A DNA stretch of 64,000 nucleotides from Jacaranda mimosifolia (Eukaryota; Streptophyta; Magnoliopsida; Lamiales; Bignoniaceae): assembly GCA_018894105.1 (NCBI GenBank), contig CM032121.1:7048507-7112506 (forward strand), written 5' to 3'. The notes under the pieces are model-generated. The model had not been told where the DNA came from, ran no database searches, and was given only the letters and a program-made list of their open reading frames with translations. Below are positions 63,086 through 64,000 of the stretch, piece after piece (position 1 is the first letter of the stretch; the number at the start of each line of letters is the position of its first letter). Position numbers and translations under genes: made by a program.

Positions 63086-64000
63086 TGTTTGTGTATGTAT
63101 ATGTATGTATATTTATATAAGTATGAATAGGTAGTAATTTCTTTCATTTTATGTGAGAACCAAAATATTCCTACATTATAAGATTCTCACATTCAATGAA
63201 TATGGTTTAATGGTAAATTACAATTCAATTAAATTTATTTTTTATTAGACTTATAGAAAATAATAGCTATATGAAATTAATTAGACAGTATTTCTGCTTA
63301 ACTCTATAGCATGTATATAGTCACATTTATTATATGTATTCCAAATTAAACGTATTTTTTGTTAAATTCATAGAAAATAATAATTATTTTTAAACTAATT
63401 AAACCAAATCTTCCTACTTAACAAATGTATATACAACACGGTATTCTATGTATTTCAATAAATTTAGTTTTAATTAAACTTATAAAAAATATTAACTTAT
63501 GTTAAAGCTAATTAAATCAGATCTTCCAGCTTAAAAAATGATACATACATCAAATTTATTACGTGTGTTGAATTTTATTATTCTACCAACTATATTAAAT
63601 CTCATGTTTCTATTTTTGAATTTCTTTACGGATATTTTTTAATTATTATTACTTGATCATTTTAAATACAACAATCAATGATTCTCGAACAATTCATCCT
63701 AATATATTTTTAATCGTCACATATTCCCAAATACATTTAAAAATGTATTTTCCCGAAGAAGATTCCCAAAATAATCATGAGAACCCCAAGCATATTTCTA
63801 TAACAAGGTTAGACTTATCTTTTATAGACTCACAAAAATATTTCTATTGAACCTTCACAAGCCCAATAATATGATGGGCTGCTCTATGGGCCAGACATTT
63901 CTTTTCTAATATGGATTCGAATAATCTAATTTCAACTTCAGATTCTATACTCGACCCACAAAATTAAATCCTAATCCAAAAAAGTTGTTGGATTGGTTTA
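63086..64000. other. AT-rich intergenic DNA to the window end
   Basis: No gene is supported. Diverged copies of AAATTCATAGAAAATAATA-like phrases recur about every 110 bp (63,250, 63,365, 63,480), suggesting an old tandem repeat. GGGCT and GGGCC words near 63,878-63,892 may mark a promoter outside the window. Confidence 0.55.

Overview
The window is nuclear DNA of a flowering plant, most likely a eudicot. The genes are split by GT-AG introns, the intergenic DNA is AT-rich, and the proteins recognised are plant ones: a plant SRT2-type sirtuin, a SAUR protein, a PICKLE-type CHD3 remodeller, a Helitron with an RPA1-like gene and a Ty3/gypsy chromovirus. I cannot name the species from the sequence alone.

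Layout: 0.3-3.0 kb (+) holds the last four exons of an SRT2-like sirtuin. 4.4-4.75 kb is a small non-autonomous Helitron. 6.33-6.65 kb (+) is a single-exon SAUR gene. 7.1-11.3 kb is a transposon graveyard: a decayed antisense gypsy integrase fragment, a GAGCTC-rich repeat, two inverted copies of a ~270 bp repeat, a hAT-like element with a near-perfect 8 bp target duplication, and a second small Helitron. 11.5-12.4 kb (+) is a conserved-looking protein I do not recognise. 15.2-20.3 kb (-) is a RING-CH membrane E3 ligase whose three coding exons I could join in frame (351 aa). 20.4-21.98 kb is AT-rich DNA that changes abruptly to a C-rich block.

21.99-39.2 kb (-) is one large autonomous-type Helitron. 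It has a perfect 8 bp terminal hairpin and a CTAG end, a Rep (HUH) plus PIF1-like helicase gene, and a multi-exon RPA1-like gene. A complete but dead 6.0 kb Ty3/gypsy chromovirus (+, 30,976-36,971) is inserted in the N-terminal part of its Rep gene. Both LTRs, the primer-binding site, the polypurine tract and an exact 5 bp target duplication (ATAAG) are visible. 40.9-42.7 kb is a three-copy tandem array of ~600 bp units.

44.7-62.0 kb (+) is a complete PICKLE (CHD3-type) gene. I joined 30 coding exons with every phase consistent into a 1,453-residue protein: PHD finger, two chromodomains, SNF2 ATPase/helicase and plant CHD3 C-terminal regions. Its last intron is a GC-AG intron, and a CACTA-like element sits in intron 3. 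The final 2 kb is AT-rich intergenic DNA with a tRNA-like SINE candidate.

The cellular genes do not form a functional cluster. Two of them (sirtuin, PICKLE) act on acetylation or chromatin, but their proximity is probably chance. The most informative structure is the nested Helitron/chromovirus and the way each has decayed.
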